From NCBI RefSeq assembly GCF_000276605.1, contig NZ_AKJX01000146.1, positions 1 through 33,809 of the forward strand: 33,809 nt of DNA, in the 5' to 3' direction. Shown here one piece after another: positions 13,626 to 21,701 of this stretch; positions within the stretch are counted from its first letter, which is position 1; each line of letters starts with the position of its first letter. The DNA is from Acidovorax sp. CF316. Its GTDB lineage: Bacteria > Pseudomonadota > Gammaproteobacteria > Burkholderiales > Burkholderiaceae_C. A program made the translations under genes and the position numbers. The notes under the pieces were generated by a model. That model saw nothing but the letters and a program-made list of their open reading frames with translations, was not told the DNA's origin and did not search any database.

Positions 13626-15613
13626 GCGTGGGTGCCTCCAACCCACCGTTGATCGAACTCACCGACGTGCGCCGGCGCTACGGCGGCGGCGACCAGCCCG
13701 AGGTGGAGGTGCTGCGCGGCGTGTCGCTGTCCATCCACGCGGGCGAGTTCGTGGCCATCGTCGGGGCCTCGGGCTCGGGCAAGTCCACCCTCATGAACCT
13801 GCTCGGCTGCCTGGACCGGCCCACGAGCGGGCGCTACCGCTTCAACGGCGAGGACGTGGCCGGCTTCGGCGCCGACCAGCTCGCCTGGCTGCGGCGCGAG
13901 GCCTTCGGCTTCGTGTTCCAGGGCTACCACCTGATCGCCGCCGAATCGGCGCGCGAGAACGTCGAGGTGCCGGCCATCTACGCCGGCCTGTCGCGCCAGG
14001 ACCGGGCCGCGCGTGCGTCCGCGCTGCTCACGCGCCTGGGCCTGGCCGACAAGCTGGAGAACCGGCCCAGCCAGCTCTCGGGCGGGCAGCAGCAGCGCGT
14101 GTCGATCGCGCGCGCGCTGATGAACGGCGGGCGCATCATCCTCGCCGACGAGCCCACGGGTGCGCTCGACACCACCAGCGGCACCGAGGTCATGGCGCTG
14201 CTGCACGAACTGGCCGACGCGGGCCACACCATCGTGCTCATCACCCATGACCGCGAGGTGGCCGCCCAGGCGCGCCGCGTGATCGAGATCCGCGACGGCC
14301 AGATCGTGGCCGACAGCGGGCGCCAGGAGGCCACTGGGCTGGAGCGGCAGGAGCGGCAGGCGCAGTTGGCGGCCGTGCCATCGGTCCGTGCCGCAGGGGA
14401 GGGGAGTGGGGCGCGGCGCGCCCTGTGGGCCGAGCTGGCCGAAGCCGCGCGCAGCGCCTGGCGCGGCATGCGCATGAACCGGGCGCGCACCGGGCTCACC
14501 CTGCTGGGCATCGTCATCGGCGTGGCCTCGGTCATCGTGATGATGGGTGTCGGCGAGGGCGCCAAGCAGCGCGTGGTCGACCAGATGGGGTCCATGGGCA
14601 CGACCATCATGTACCTGGGCGGCGCCTACGTGGGCAGCGGCGGGCCACCGGGCGAGATCACCGAAGGCGACCTGGAGGCGATTGCCGCGTTGCCCGAGAT
14701 CGGCTACGTGATGCCGGTGATCGGCGACCCGACGCCCGTGCGCCAGGGCAACGTGGAGCGCCAGGTCTATGTCTTCGCCGCGAGCGAGGACATGCCCGCC
14801 GTGCACCACTGGAAGGTGGCCCAGGGCCGTTACTACACCGAGGCCGAGGACCGCGACCTGGCCGCGCTGGTGGTGCTGGGCCACAAGGCGCACCAGCAGT
14901 TCTTCCCGGACACGCCGAACCCGCTGGGCCGTGTCCTGCTGATCGGCAATGCACCCTTCGAGGTGATCGGCGTGATGGCCGAGCGCGGCGCCGACTCGGG
15001 TGCGCAGAACTACGACGACATGGTCTTCATCCCCTACCAGGCGGGCCGGGCGCGCGTGTACCGCGTGCAGACCCAGCCCGACTACACGGTGATCTCGGCC
15101 GCGTCGGTGGAGCAGGTGACCGCGGCCGAGAAGGCCATGCACGCCCTGCTGCTGGCACGCCATGGGCGCGAGGACTTCCGCATCGGCAATGCCGCTGCCA
15201 AGCTGCAGGCCGAGGCGCAGACGCGCAACGCCATGACCATGATGCTCGGCCTGATCGCGGCCGTGTCGCTGGTGGTGGGCGGCATCGGCGTGATGAACGT
15301 GATGCTGATGACGGTGCGCGAGCGCACGCGCGAAATCGGCATCCGCATCGCCACCGGCGCGCGCCAGCGCGACATCCTGCGCCAGTTCCTGACCGAGGCG
15401 GTGCTGGTCACGCTGGTGGGCGGGCTGGCGGGCCTGTCCATCGGCCTGGCCGTGGGGGCGGTGCTCATCGCCTCGGGCGTGCCGGTCATCTTCTCGCTCA
15501 CGGCCATGGGCGGCGCCTTCGCCTGCTCGGTGGCCACGGGCCTGGTCTTCGGCTACATGCCGGCGCGCCGCGCATCGGGGCTCGACCCCGTGGTGGCCCT
15601 GGCTTCGGAATGA
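13622..15613 (+). CDS. MacB/PvdT-like ABC exporter (ATPase-permease fusion)
   Basis: The 663-residue protein starts at GTG 13622, overlapping the adaptor stop by 4 bp. An N-terminal ATPase domain carries Walker A GASGSGKST (48-56), signature LSGGQQQR (about 150-157) and Walker B IILADEPT. A linker leads to the MacB permease: a first helix (GLTLLGIVIGVASVIVMMGVG, about 292-312), a large periplasmic domain, and three C-terminal helices (from about 538, with the motif VRERTREIGIRIATGARQRDILRQFLTEA). MacB proteins drive export from the periplasm rather than from the cytoplasm. PvdT of this family recycles pyoverdine after iron release, and the context suggests the same here for an unknown siderophore. 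Its stop overlaps the start of the channel gene. Confidence 0.94.
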   Translation: MSVGASNPPLIELTDVRRRYGGGDQPEVEVLRGVSLSIHAGEFVAIVGASGSGKSTLMNLLGCLDRPTSGRYRFNGEDVAGFGADQLAWLRREAFGFVFQGYHLIAAESARENVEVPAIYAGLSRQDRAARASALLTRLGLADKLENRPSQLSGGQQQRVSIARALMNGGRIILADEPTGALDTTSGTEVMALLHELADAGHTIVLITHDREVAAQARRVIEIRDGQIVADSGRQEATGLERQERQAQLAAVPSVRAAGEGSGARRALWAELAEAARSAWRGMRMNRARTGLTLLGIVIGVASVIVMMGVGEGAKQRVVDQMGSMGTTIMYLGGAYVGSGGPPGEITEGDLEAIAALPEIGYVMPVIGDPTPVRQGNVERQVYVFAASEDMPAVHHWKVAQGRYYTEAEDRDLAALVVLGHKAHQQFFPDTPNPLGRVLLIGNAPFEVIGVMAERGADSGAQNYDDMVFIPYQAGRARVYRVQTQPDYTVISAASVEQVTAAEKAMHALLLARHGREDFRIGNAAAKLQAEAQTRNAMTMMLGLIAAVSLVVGGIGVMNVMLMTVRERTREIGIRIATGARQRDILRQFLTEAVLVTLVGGLAGLSIGLAVGAVLIASGVPVIFSLTAMGGAFACSVATGLVFGYMPARRASGLDPVVALASE

Positions 15614-17052
15614 CATCGACCCCTTCTCTCCCACACGCCATGCGCCTTTCCCTGACCCTGCTGGCCACCGCACTGCTGTGTGCCTGCGCCACGACCCCGC
15701 CCCCGCAGGCGGCAACCACCCCCGCACTGCCTGCGCAGTGGGGCACCCCTGGCGCTGCCGGCGGCGGCGCAGGCAGCATTTCGCCCGACTGGTGGCGCAG
15801 CCTGGGCAGCGCAGAGCTCGATGGGCTGGTGCAGGCCGCCCAGGCCCAGAGCCTGGACGCCGCTGCCGCCGCCGCGCGCCTGCGCCAGGCCGAGGCGGCC
15901 GCCCGCCAGGCCGGCGCCGCACTGCTGCCTGCCGTGAGCGCCAGCGTGGATGCGGGCCGCCAGGCCCGCTTCTCGGGCGGCGGCAGCACCGATGGCACGG
16001 CGGCCAACCGCTATGCGGCCGGCTTTGCCGCCAGCTACGAGATCGACTTCTGGGGCCGCCAGCGCGCGGGCCACGATGCCGCGCTGGCGCGCCTGCAGGC
16101 CAGCGCGTTCGACCAGGGCACCGTGGGCCTCACGCTCACGGCTGCCGTGGCCGATGCCTGGCTGCGCCTGGTGGGCGGGCGCGAGCGCCTGGCGATTGCC
16201 GGCCTGAACCTGCAGGGTGCGGAGCGCGTGCTGGCGCTCGTCGATGCGCGCGCCCGCGCGGGTGCCGCCACGCCGCTGGAGCGGGCCCAGCAGCGCGGCC
16301 TGGTGGCCACCCAGCGCCAGGCCATCGAGGCGCTGCGCCAGCAGGTGCAGGGCCAGCACACGGCCCTGGCCGTGCTGTTGGGGCAGGCCACGCCGCCGCC
16401 GGTGCAGGCCGACACGCTGGCCGGGCTGCAGCCTCCTTCCATCGGCGCCGGCCTGCCGGCCGAGCTGCTGGTGCGCCGCCCCGACGTGGCGCGCGCCGAG
16501 GCGCAGCTGGCTGCTGCCCATGCCGATCTGCGGGCCGCCCGCGCCGCGCTGCTGCCGCGCATCACGCTGGGCGCCGGCCTGGGCGTGGGCGCCGACCGCC
16601 TGGGCCGCACCTTCGACCACCCGCTGTACAGCCTGGCAGCGGGGCTCACCGCCCCGATCTTCGACGGCGGGCGGCTGGCCGCGGGTGCCGACATCCAGGA
16701 GGCGCGGCGCGACGAGCTGCTGGCCCAGTATCGGGCGGCCATCGTCGCCGCCGTGGGCGATGCCGAGGTGGCCCTGCAGGCCGTGGCCGGCACCGATGCG
16801 CAGACCACCGCGCAGGCCCAGGTGCTGGAGCAGGCACAGCAGGCCCACGCGCTGGCGCAGGTGCGCTACCGTGCGGGGGCCGACACCCTGCTCACCCTGC
16901 TCGACGCGCAGCGCACGCTGTATGCCGCGCAGGACAACGCGGCCCTGCTGCGCCAGGCGCGGCTCATGGCCAGCGTGGCGCTGTACAAGGCGCTGGGCGG
17001 GGGCTGGCAGCCCACGGGCGTGGTGGCGGGCGTGGGCATGGGACGCCCGTGA
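15610..17052 (+). CDS. NodT-family outer-membrane efflux lipoprotein
   Basis: The TolC-like outer-membrane factor is 480 residues from ATG 15610 (ATGA overlap with macB) or 470 from ATG 15640. Both keep the lipoprotein signal MRLSLTLLATALLCAC. The mature protein has two outer-membrane efflux repeats. The first includes WWRSLGSAELDGLVQAAQAQSLDAAAAAARLRQAEAAARQAGAALLP, and the second carries the NodT hallmark GLPAELLVRRPDVARAEAQLAAAHADLRAARAALLPRITL. Near the end is VRYRAGADTLLTLLDAQRTLYAAQD, the usual closing motif. It is the exit channel for the MacA/MacB-like pair, matching OpmQ in the pyoverdine recycling pump by arrangement. Its stop overlaps the GTG of the next gene by 4 bp. Confidence 0.93.
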   Translation: MTSTPSLPHAMRLSLTLLATALLCACATTPPPQAATTPALPAQWGTPGAAGGGAGSISPDWWRSLGSAELDGLVQAAQAQSLDAAAAAARLRQAEAAARQAGAALLPAVSASVDAGRQARFSGGGSTDGTAANRYAAGFAASYEIDFWGRQRAGHDAALARLQASAFDQGTVGLTLTAAVADAWLRLVGGRERLAIAGLNLQGAERVLALVDARARAGAATPLERAQQRGLVATQRQAIEALRQQVQGQHTALAVLLGQATPPPVQADTLAGLQPPSIGAGLPAELLVRRPDVARAEAQLAAAHADLRAARAALLPRITLGAGLGVGADRLGRTFDHPLYSLAAGLTAPIFDGGRLAAGADIQEARRDELLAQYRAAIVAAVGDAEVALQAVAGTDAQTTAQAQVLEQAQQAHALAQVRYRAGADTLLTLLDAQRTLYAAQDNAALLRQARLMASVALYKALGGGWQPTGVVAGVGMGRP

Positions 17053-17522
17053 GCGACTGCCCGACCCTGCTGCAGCGCCTGCGCGATGCGGGCCTGCGGC
17101 CGACCACGGCGCGCATCGGCATCCTGCAGGTCATCCAGGCCGCCGGGGCCTGCGGCGTGGCCGCCGACGACGTGTTCCGCCAGATGCTGCTGCGCGGCAC
17201 GCGCGTGAGCGTGAGCACGGTGTACCGTGCCATCCACCAGCTGGAGTTCCTGGGCGTGCTGCTGCAGGGCCGCAGCGACCACAGCCTGCGCACCACCTAC
17301 CGCCTGGGCCCGGTGGCGCAGCAGCCGGTGGAGGTGCGCATGGCCTGCCGGGGCTGTGCACGCTCGGTGGCCCTGCCGGGCGCCCAGCTGCGCAGCGAGG
17401 TGGAGCGCCGCGCCGCCGAGCAGGGCATGCAGCCCGCGATGGGTGAACTGGTCTTCCAGGTCGATTGCCTGGCGCCGCAGACCTGCCGTGCGGGTGCATC
17501 GGTCGGGAGGCTGGCCAGCTGA
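17049..17522 (+). CDS. Divergent Fur-family regulator lacking the histidine metal site
   Basis: The product is 157 residues from GTG 17049, overlapping the channel gene by 4 bp. The N-terminal winged helix is clear (LRDAGLRPTTARIGILQVIQ, then VAADDVFRQMLLRGTRVSVSTVYRAIHQLEFLGVL, about 10-75). The dimerisation half keeps the structural zinc cysteines (CRGC about 102-105, and two more in DCLAPQTC). The region where Fur proteins have the HHDH iron-sensing motif reads PVEVRMA and contains no histidine, and the later conserved His is also absent. It may therefore not sense Fe(II) in the usual way. Being last in the iron series suggests local feedback or a metal-independent regulator. Family membership is secure; function is not. 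Confidence 0.85.
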   Translation: MSDCPTLLQRLRDAGLRPTTARIGILQVIQAAGACGVAADDVFRQMLLRGTRVSVSTVYRAIHQLEFLGVLLQGRSDHSLRTTYRLGPVAQQPVEVRMACRGCARSVALPGAQLRSEVERRAAEQGMQPAMGELVFQVDCLAPQTCRAGASVGRLAS

Positions 17523-17575
17523 ATGCCAACCCGTCGGGCCAGGATCTGCGATGGTCCAACGGGGCTTCGCCGGCG

Positions 17576-18586
17576 TCACCTGGATCCGGGCACCCCTGCA
17601 GAATCGCGCAGTCGCAGCGTGGGCGCGAGCCGTACGGTCTGGCGGCGCGCGCCGGGGTCCGCAATGCGCCGGGCCAACAGGCGGACAGCCCGGGTGCCGA
17701 GCTCCTCCACCGGCTGCGCCATGACCGTCAGGCGCGGAGAAAAGACGTCAGCCCAGTCGAAATCGTCAAAGCCAACGAGCGAGATGTCGTCGGGAACGCG
17801 CAGCCCCGCGGAGCGCAAGGCCTGCATGGCGCCAATCGTCATCAGGTTGTTGCCGGTCATCAGGGCGGTGGGGCGTTCGTCCAGTGACAGCAGGTGGTGG
17901 ACGGCCGCGCAGGCCGGCTCGGACCGCGATTCGCCGCTTCGGACCAGGGCGGGGTCAAAGTCGATGCCTGCCGCCGCCAGGGCGCGGCAGTAACCTTCAA
18001 GCCGTTCCGTCGTCGTGGACAGCCCCTCTGCCCCCGACACCAATGCAATGCGCCGGTGGCCCAATCCGATGAGGTGCTCCACCAGGGTCTGGGCTGCATC
18101 GCGGCTCTCCACGCCGATCTGGTCGAACGTGGTCCCCACAAACCGGTCCACCAGGACCGTGGGCACACCCTTGTCGCGCAGGTAGTCCAGCGCACGGTGC
18201 TGCGGCTCGGCGGAGGGCGCAATCACGATGCCGTCGACACGCCTCTCATGCAAGGCCTGCACCACCTTCAACTCGTAGTCCGCATTCTCGTGGGTGTCGG
18301 CCAGCAGCATCATCAGGCCCCGCTGTGCGCACTCTGCCTCGATGGCACGCACCACGGCGGCAAAGTAGTGGTTCGACAGCACCGAAATGGCGACACCGAC
18401 CGTCCTGGTCGGCGCACCTGCCAGGGCACGCGCCAGGTGATTCGGCGAGTAGCCGACCCGGTCGATGGCGTCCAGCACGGCCCGCTCGGTATCGGGGTGG
18501 ACCTTGCGCGTCTTGTTGATGACGTGCGAGACCGTTGAAGTCGATACCCCTGCGGCCGCCGCGACGGTTTCCATCGTAATCATCAT
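17576..18586 (-). CDS. LacI-family regulator of the sugar ABC operon
   Basis: The regulator is about 336 residues. The frame stays open further upstream, but the LacI helix-turn-helix (TMETVAAAAGVSTSTVSHVINKTRKVHPDTERAVLDAIDRVGYSPNHLARAL) begins right after the ATGATG at 18581-18586. GGAG at 18589-18592 is 2 nt from the first ATG and 5 nt from the second, so the true start may be 18583. A hinge is followed by the periplasmic-binding-like sensor domain (about 60-330) with typical motifs (GVAISVLSNHYFAAVVRAIEAECAQRG, RRVDGIVIAP, ALMTGNNLMTIGAMQALRSAGLRVPDDISLVGFDDFDWADVFSPRLTVMAQP). It is divergent from the transporter and probably represses it and itself through the two palindromes in the shared upstream region, with a sugar as inducer. 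Confidence 0.93.
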   Translation of the reverse strand: MMITMETVAAAAGVSTSTVSHVINKTRKVHPDTERAVLDAIDRVGYSPNHLARALAGAPTRTVGVAISVLSNHYFAAVVRAIEAECAQRGLMMLLADTHENADYELKVVQALHERRVDGIVIAPSAEPQHRALDYLRDKGVPTVLVDRFVGTTFDQIGVESRDAAQTLVEHLIGLGHRRIALVSGAEGLSTTTERLEGYCRALAAAGIDFDPALVRSGESRSEPACAAVHHLLSLDERPTALMTGNNLMTIGAMQALRSAGLRVPDDISLVGFDDFDWADVFSPRLTVMAQPVEELGTRAVRLLARRIADPGARRQTVRLAPTLRLRDSAGVPGSR

Positions 18587-18765
18587 TTCTCCGTTGAGCT
18601 CCAACTTCCATGGCCCGTATTGCCACCCCGTGCGGTGGGACGCACGGGTGGTGGACAGGCATGGGGATTCTTCATCGTATCGCACCCATCCCGGGAATTT
18701 ATGCACGGAAGTGCCAGGTGTCCTGGTCACCGGAGGCCCACCGATGCTATGGATTTCCCTAATTA

Positions 18766-18791
18766 GCAAGCGCTTGCGCAAGCGCTTGCGC
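18766..18791. promoter_or_regulatory. Tandem overlapping LacI-type operators
   Basis: Two perfect palindromes overlap: GCAAGCGCTTGC at 18766-18777 and GCGCAAGCGCTTGCGC at 18776-18791, each with the central CG of LacI-family sites. Their centres are 12 bp apart, close to one helical turn, so two dimers might bind side by side or compete. They lie between the divergent LacI gene and the binding-protein gene and cover the -35 box of the latter, as expected for direct repression. Confidence 0.85.
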
Positions 18792-18802
18792 ATTACGATA
18801 AT
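18774..18802 (+). promoter_or_regulatory. Sigma-70-type promoter of the frc-like operon
   Basis: TTGCGC (18774-18779), a 17-bp spacer, then GATAAT (18797-18802), 5 of 6 bases of the -10 consensus. The -35 box lies inside the tandem operators. The leader to the ATG at 18877 is about 65 nt and includes CTGGAG just before the start. No catabolite-activator site was recognised. Confidence 0.6.
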
Positions 18803-18876
18803 CGCACACGGCATGTGTCCAGGCAAGGGCTTGCACAAGGCCGAATTGGGACCCGACCACCTTCTGGAGACATCCG

Positions 18877-19884
18877 ATGAACTTGAAGTACGCCACCCTG
18901 ATCGCAACCCTGCTGACCACCTCTGGCACGGCGATGGCCGATACGCCGGTCATCGGACTGATCACCAAGACCGAGACCAATCCCTTCTTCGTGAAGATGA
19001 AGGAAGGCGCCGCCGAGGTTGCCAAGGCCAAGGGGGCCAAGCTGCTGAGCGGTGCCGGCAAGGCCGATGGCGACAACGCCGGCCAGATCACCGCGATGGA
19101 GAACATGATCGGCGCGGGCGCCAAGACCATATTGATCACGCCCAACGACTCCAAGGCCATCCTTCCCGCGATCAAGAAGGCGCGCGACAAGGGGGTGATG
19201 GTGATCGCGCTGGACAGCCCGACGGACCCTGCCGATGGCACCGACGCACTGTTTGCCACCGACAACTACAAGGCCGGTGTGCTGATTGGCCAGTACGCCA
19301 AGGCGGCCCTCTCCGCCAGTGCGCCGGGCAAGCCCTTGAAGATCGCAACGCTCGATCTTCTGCCGGGCCATCCGGTGGGTGCGCAACGGCACAACGGCTT
19401 TCTTCAGGGCTTCGGCCTGGCCAGCTACGACGCGAAGAACAACGAGCTGGCCCGGCCCGCAGAGGTGGTGTGCATGGCCGACAGCTTTGGCGACCGCGCC
19501 AAGGCCCAGACGGCCATGGAGAACTGCCTGCAGAAGAACCCCGACATCACCCTGGTCTACACCATCAACGAGCCGGCAGCCGCTGGCGCATTCAATGCAC
19601 TGCAGAAGGCCGGCAAGGAGAAGGGCGTGATGATCGTCTCGGTGGACGGTGGATGCGACGGCATCAGGGACGTGGCGGCCGGCAAGATCGCCGCGACCTC
19701 GCAGCAGTACCCCCTGAAAATGGCGGCCATGGGGGTGGAGGCCGGCATCGAGTACGCCAAGAGCGGCAAGAAGGTCAGCGGCTACACCGACACCGGCGTG
19801 ACCTTGATCGCCGGCAAGGCCGTCGCGGGTGTCGACAGCAAGGACGTGAAAACCGGCACCGACCTGTGCTGGGGCAAGAAGTAG
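18877..19884 (+). CDS. frcB: Sugar ABC transporter periplasmic binding protein (FrcB-like)
   Basis: The 335-residue protein has a signal peptide (MNLKYATLIATLLTTSGTAMA, cleavage about residue 21) and a pentose/hexose-binding fold of the ribose/fructose class. It opens with PVIGLITKTETNPFFVKMKEGAAEVAKAKGAKLL, then AGQITAMENMIGAGAKTILITPNDSKAILPAIKKARDKGVMVIALDSP, and later PDITLVYTINEPAAAGAFNALQKAGK and VSVDGGCDGIRDVAAGKIAATSQQYP. The overall pattern is that of FrcB of Sinorhizobium, which binds fructose, mannose and ribose. The specificity here is inferred from the gene order with a permease, a single-domain ATPase and a kinase. CTGGAG precedes the ATG. It is the first gene of the operon under LacI control. 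Confidence 0.88.
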   Translation: MNLKYATLIATLLTTSGTAMADTPVIGLITKTETNPFFVKMKEGAAEVAKAKGAKLLSGAGKADGDNAGQITAMENMIGAGAKTILITPNDSKAILPAIKKARDKGVMVIALDSPTDPADGTDALFATDNYKAGVLIGQYAKAALSASAPGKPLKIATLDLLPGHPVGAQRHNGFLQGFGLASYDAKNNELARPAEVVCMADSFGDRAKAQTAMENCLQKNPDITLVYTINEPAAAGAFNALQKAGKEKGVMIVSVDGGCDGIRDVAAGKIAATSQQYPLKMAAMGVEAGIEYAKSGKKVSGYTDTGVTLIAGKAVAGVDSKDVKTGTDLCWGKK

Positions 19885-19944
19885 CCGGCCTTGGCGCAGG
19901 CCCCGGGCGCCCGCCTTCAGCTCCCCCTCCTGAGGATCCCCACG

Positions 19945-20895
19945 TTGAAAGACAAACTGCCCCCCCTCGGCCAGCTCGGGCCCTTCATTGCGCTGTTGAT
20001 CGCCTGCGCCATCTTTGGCAGCACCACCGAGCGCTTCCTCAGTGGTGACAACTTCTCGCTGATCCTGCAGCAGGTCATGGTCGTCGGCGTCATCGCCATC
20101 GGCCAGACGCTGATCATCCTGACCGCCGGCATCGACCTGTCGTGCGGCATGGTCATGGCGCTGGGCAGCATCGTGATGACCAAGGTGGCCGCCGACTTCG
20201 GGCTGCCGCCGTTTCTCGCGGTGCTGGTCGGCGTGGCGGTGACGACCTTGTTCGCCCTGCTCAACGGCTTGCTCGTCACGCGCCTCAAGCTGCCACCGTT
20301 CATCGTCACGCTGGGCGTGTTCAACATCGCCTTTGCGATCACGCAGCTGTATTCGGGGGCACAGACGGTCACCGAAGTGCCCGGGGCCATGACCTGGCTG
20401 GGCAGCACCTTCGCCATTGGCGGCACCAACATTGCCTACGGCACGGTGTTGATGGTGCTGCTGTACCTGGGCGTATGGTTCTGGCTGCGCGAAACGGCCT
20501 CGGGCCGGCATGTCTATGCAGTGGGCAACAACCCGGAGGCGACGCGGCTGGTCGGCATTCCGCCCGAACGCGTCATCCTGGGCGTGTATGCCCTGTCCGG
20601 GGTGTTCTACGGCATCGCCTCGTTGCTGGCCGTGGCCCGTACCGGTGTGGGCGATCCGAACGCCGGGCAGACCGAGGCGCTGGATGCCATCACCGCCGTC
20701 GTGCTGGGCGGCACCAGCCTGTTCGGCGGCCGCGGTGTGGTGCTCGGCTCGCTGATCGGGGCCGTGGTCGTGGGTGTGCTGCGCAATGGCCTGACGCTGA
20801 TGGGCGTGTCTTCTGTCTACCAGATGCTGATCACCGGCATCCTTGTGATCCTGGCGGTCGCGGTCGATCAACTGTCGCGCAAAGGAGGCCGCTGA
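19945..20895 (+). CDS. frcC: Sugar ABC transporter permease (FrcC-like)
   Basis: The product is 316 residues starting at TTG 19945, chosen because TGAGGA lies 8 nt upstream; a TTG at 19891 would add 18 unlikely residues. It is a ribose-type (BPD_transp_2) permease with about eight to ten helices, including IALLIACAIFGS, the QQVMVVGVIAIGQTLIILTAGIDLSCGMVMALGSIV motif that typifies this family, FLAVLVGVAVTTLFALLNGLLVT, and the conserved GRHVYAVGNNPEATRLVGIP cytoplasmic loop. A later helix pair carries EALDAITAVVLGGTSLFGGRG. It forms the membrane channel with the ATPase encoded next, whose ATG overlaps the stop by one base. Confidence 0.9.
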   Translation: MKDKLPPLGQLGPFIALLIACAIFGSTTERFLSGDNFSLILQQVMVVGVIAIGQTLIILTAGIDLSCGMVMALGSIVMTKVAADFGLPPFLAVLVGVAVTTLFALLNGLLVTRLKLPPFIVTLGVFNIAFAITQLYSGAQTVTEVPGAMTWLGSTFAIGGTNIAYGTVLMVLLYLGVWFWLRETASGRHVYAVGNNPEATRLVGIPPERVILGVYALSGVFYGIASLLAVARTGVGDPNAGQTEALDAITAVVLGGTSLFGGRGVVLGSLIGAVVVGVLRNGLTLMGVSSVYQMLITGILVILAVAVDQLSRKGGR

Positions 20896-21686
20896 TGGCT
20901 GCGCAACCCCCCGTCGTCATGCGGGCCGCGGGCCTGGTCAAGCGCTACGGCCAGGTCACGGCACTCGATGGCGCCGACTTCGAGCTGCGTGCGGGCGAAA
21001 TCCTCGCCGTGATCGGCGACAACGGTGCTGGCAAGTCCTCGCTGATCAAGTGCCTGTCGGGCGCGACCATTCCTGACGCTGGGGTGATCGAACTCGACGG
21101 CAAGCCGGTGCATTTCAAAGGCCCGGTCGACGCGCGCCGCGAAGGCATCGAAACCGTGTACCAGGACCTGGCCGTCGCTCCCGCGATGACGATTGCCGAA
21201 AACCTCTTCCTGGGTCGCGAACTGCGCCGCACCGGTTTCATGGGCAATGTGCTGCGCATGCTCGACAAGAAGCGCATGCTCGAAGAAAGCATTGCGCGCA
21301 TGAACGACCTGAAGGTCGGCATCCGCTCGATGACGCAGGCGGTTGAAACCCTGTCCGGCGGGCAGCGGCAGTGCGTGGCCGTGGCGCGCGCGGCGGCCTT
21401 CGCCGAGCATGTGGTGATCCTCGACGAGCCGACGGCAGCGCTGGGTGTCAAGGAGGGCAACATGGTGCTGGAGCTGATCCGCCGTGTGCGCGACCGGGGC
21501 CTGGCCGTGGTGCTGATCTCGCACAACATGCCCCATGTTTTCGAGATCGCCGACCGCATCCACGTCGCGCGCCTGGGCAAGCGCGGTGCCGTGCTCGACC
21601 CGAAGGCGGTGACCATGAGCGACACGGTCTCGGTCATGACCGGCGCATTGCCTGCGGAAAAGATCCCGGCCGAATGGCGGGCCTGA
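20895..21686 (+). CDS. frcA: Sugar ABC transporter ATPase, single domain (FrcA-like)
   Basis: The 263-residue ATPase has an AAAGGAGG ribosome site 7 nt before the ATG, which overlaps the permease stop. Walker A GDNGAGKSS is at 41-49, the Q-loop region at YQDLAVAPAMTIAENLFLGREL, the signature LSGGQRQ about 155-161, Walker B VVILDEPTAALGV about 173-185 and the switch His in LISHNM. It has one ATPase domain, unlike RbsA-type proteins with two, which matches FrcA. The catalytic subunit presumably acts as a homodimer at the permease. Confidence 0.92.
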   Translation: MAAQPPVVMRAAGLVKRYGQVTALDGADFELRAGEILAVIGDNGAGKSSLIKCLSGATIPDAGVIELDGKPVHFKGPVDARREGIETVYQDLAVAPAMTIAENLFLGRELRRTGFMGNVLRMLDKKRMLEESIARMNDLKVGIRSMTQAVETLSGGQRQCVAVARAAAFAEHVVILDEPTAALGVKEGNMVLELIRRVRDRGLAVVLISHNMPHVFEIADRIHVARLGKRGAVLDPKAVTMSDTVSVMTGALPAEKIPAEWRA

Positions 21687-21701
21687 AGAGTCCATGAACG
21701 C

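Noticed and set aside
13022-15922. 966-codon open frame antisense to the MacB gene
   Set aside because: Composition is typical of a shadow frame (Arg/His/Ala-rich), while the plus strand has a complete MacB with all ATPase motifs.
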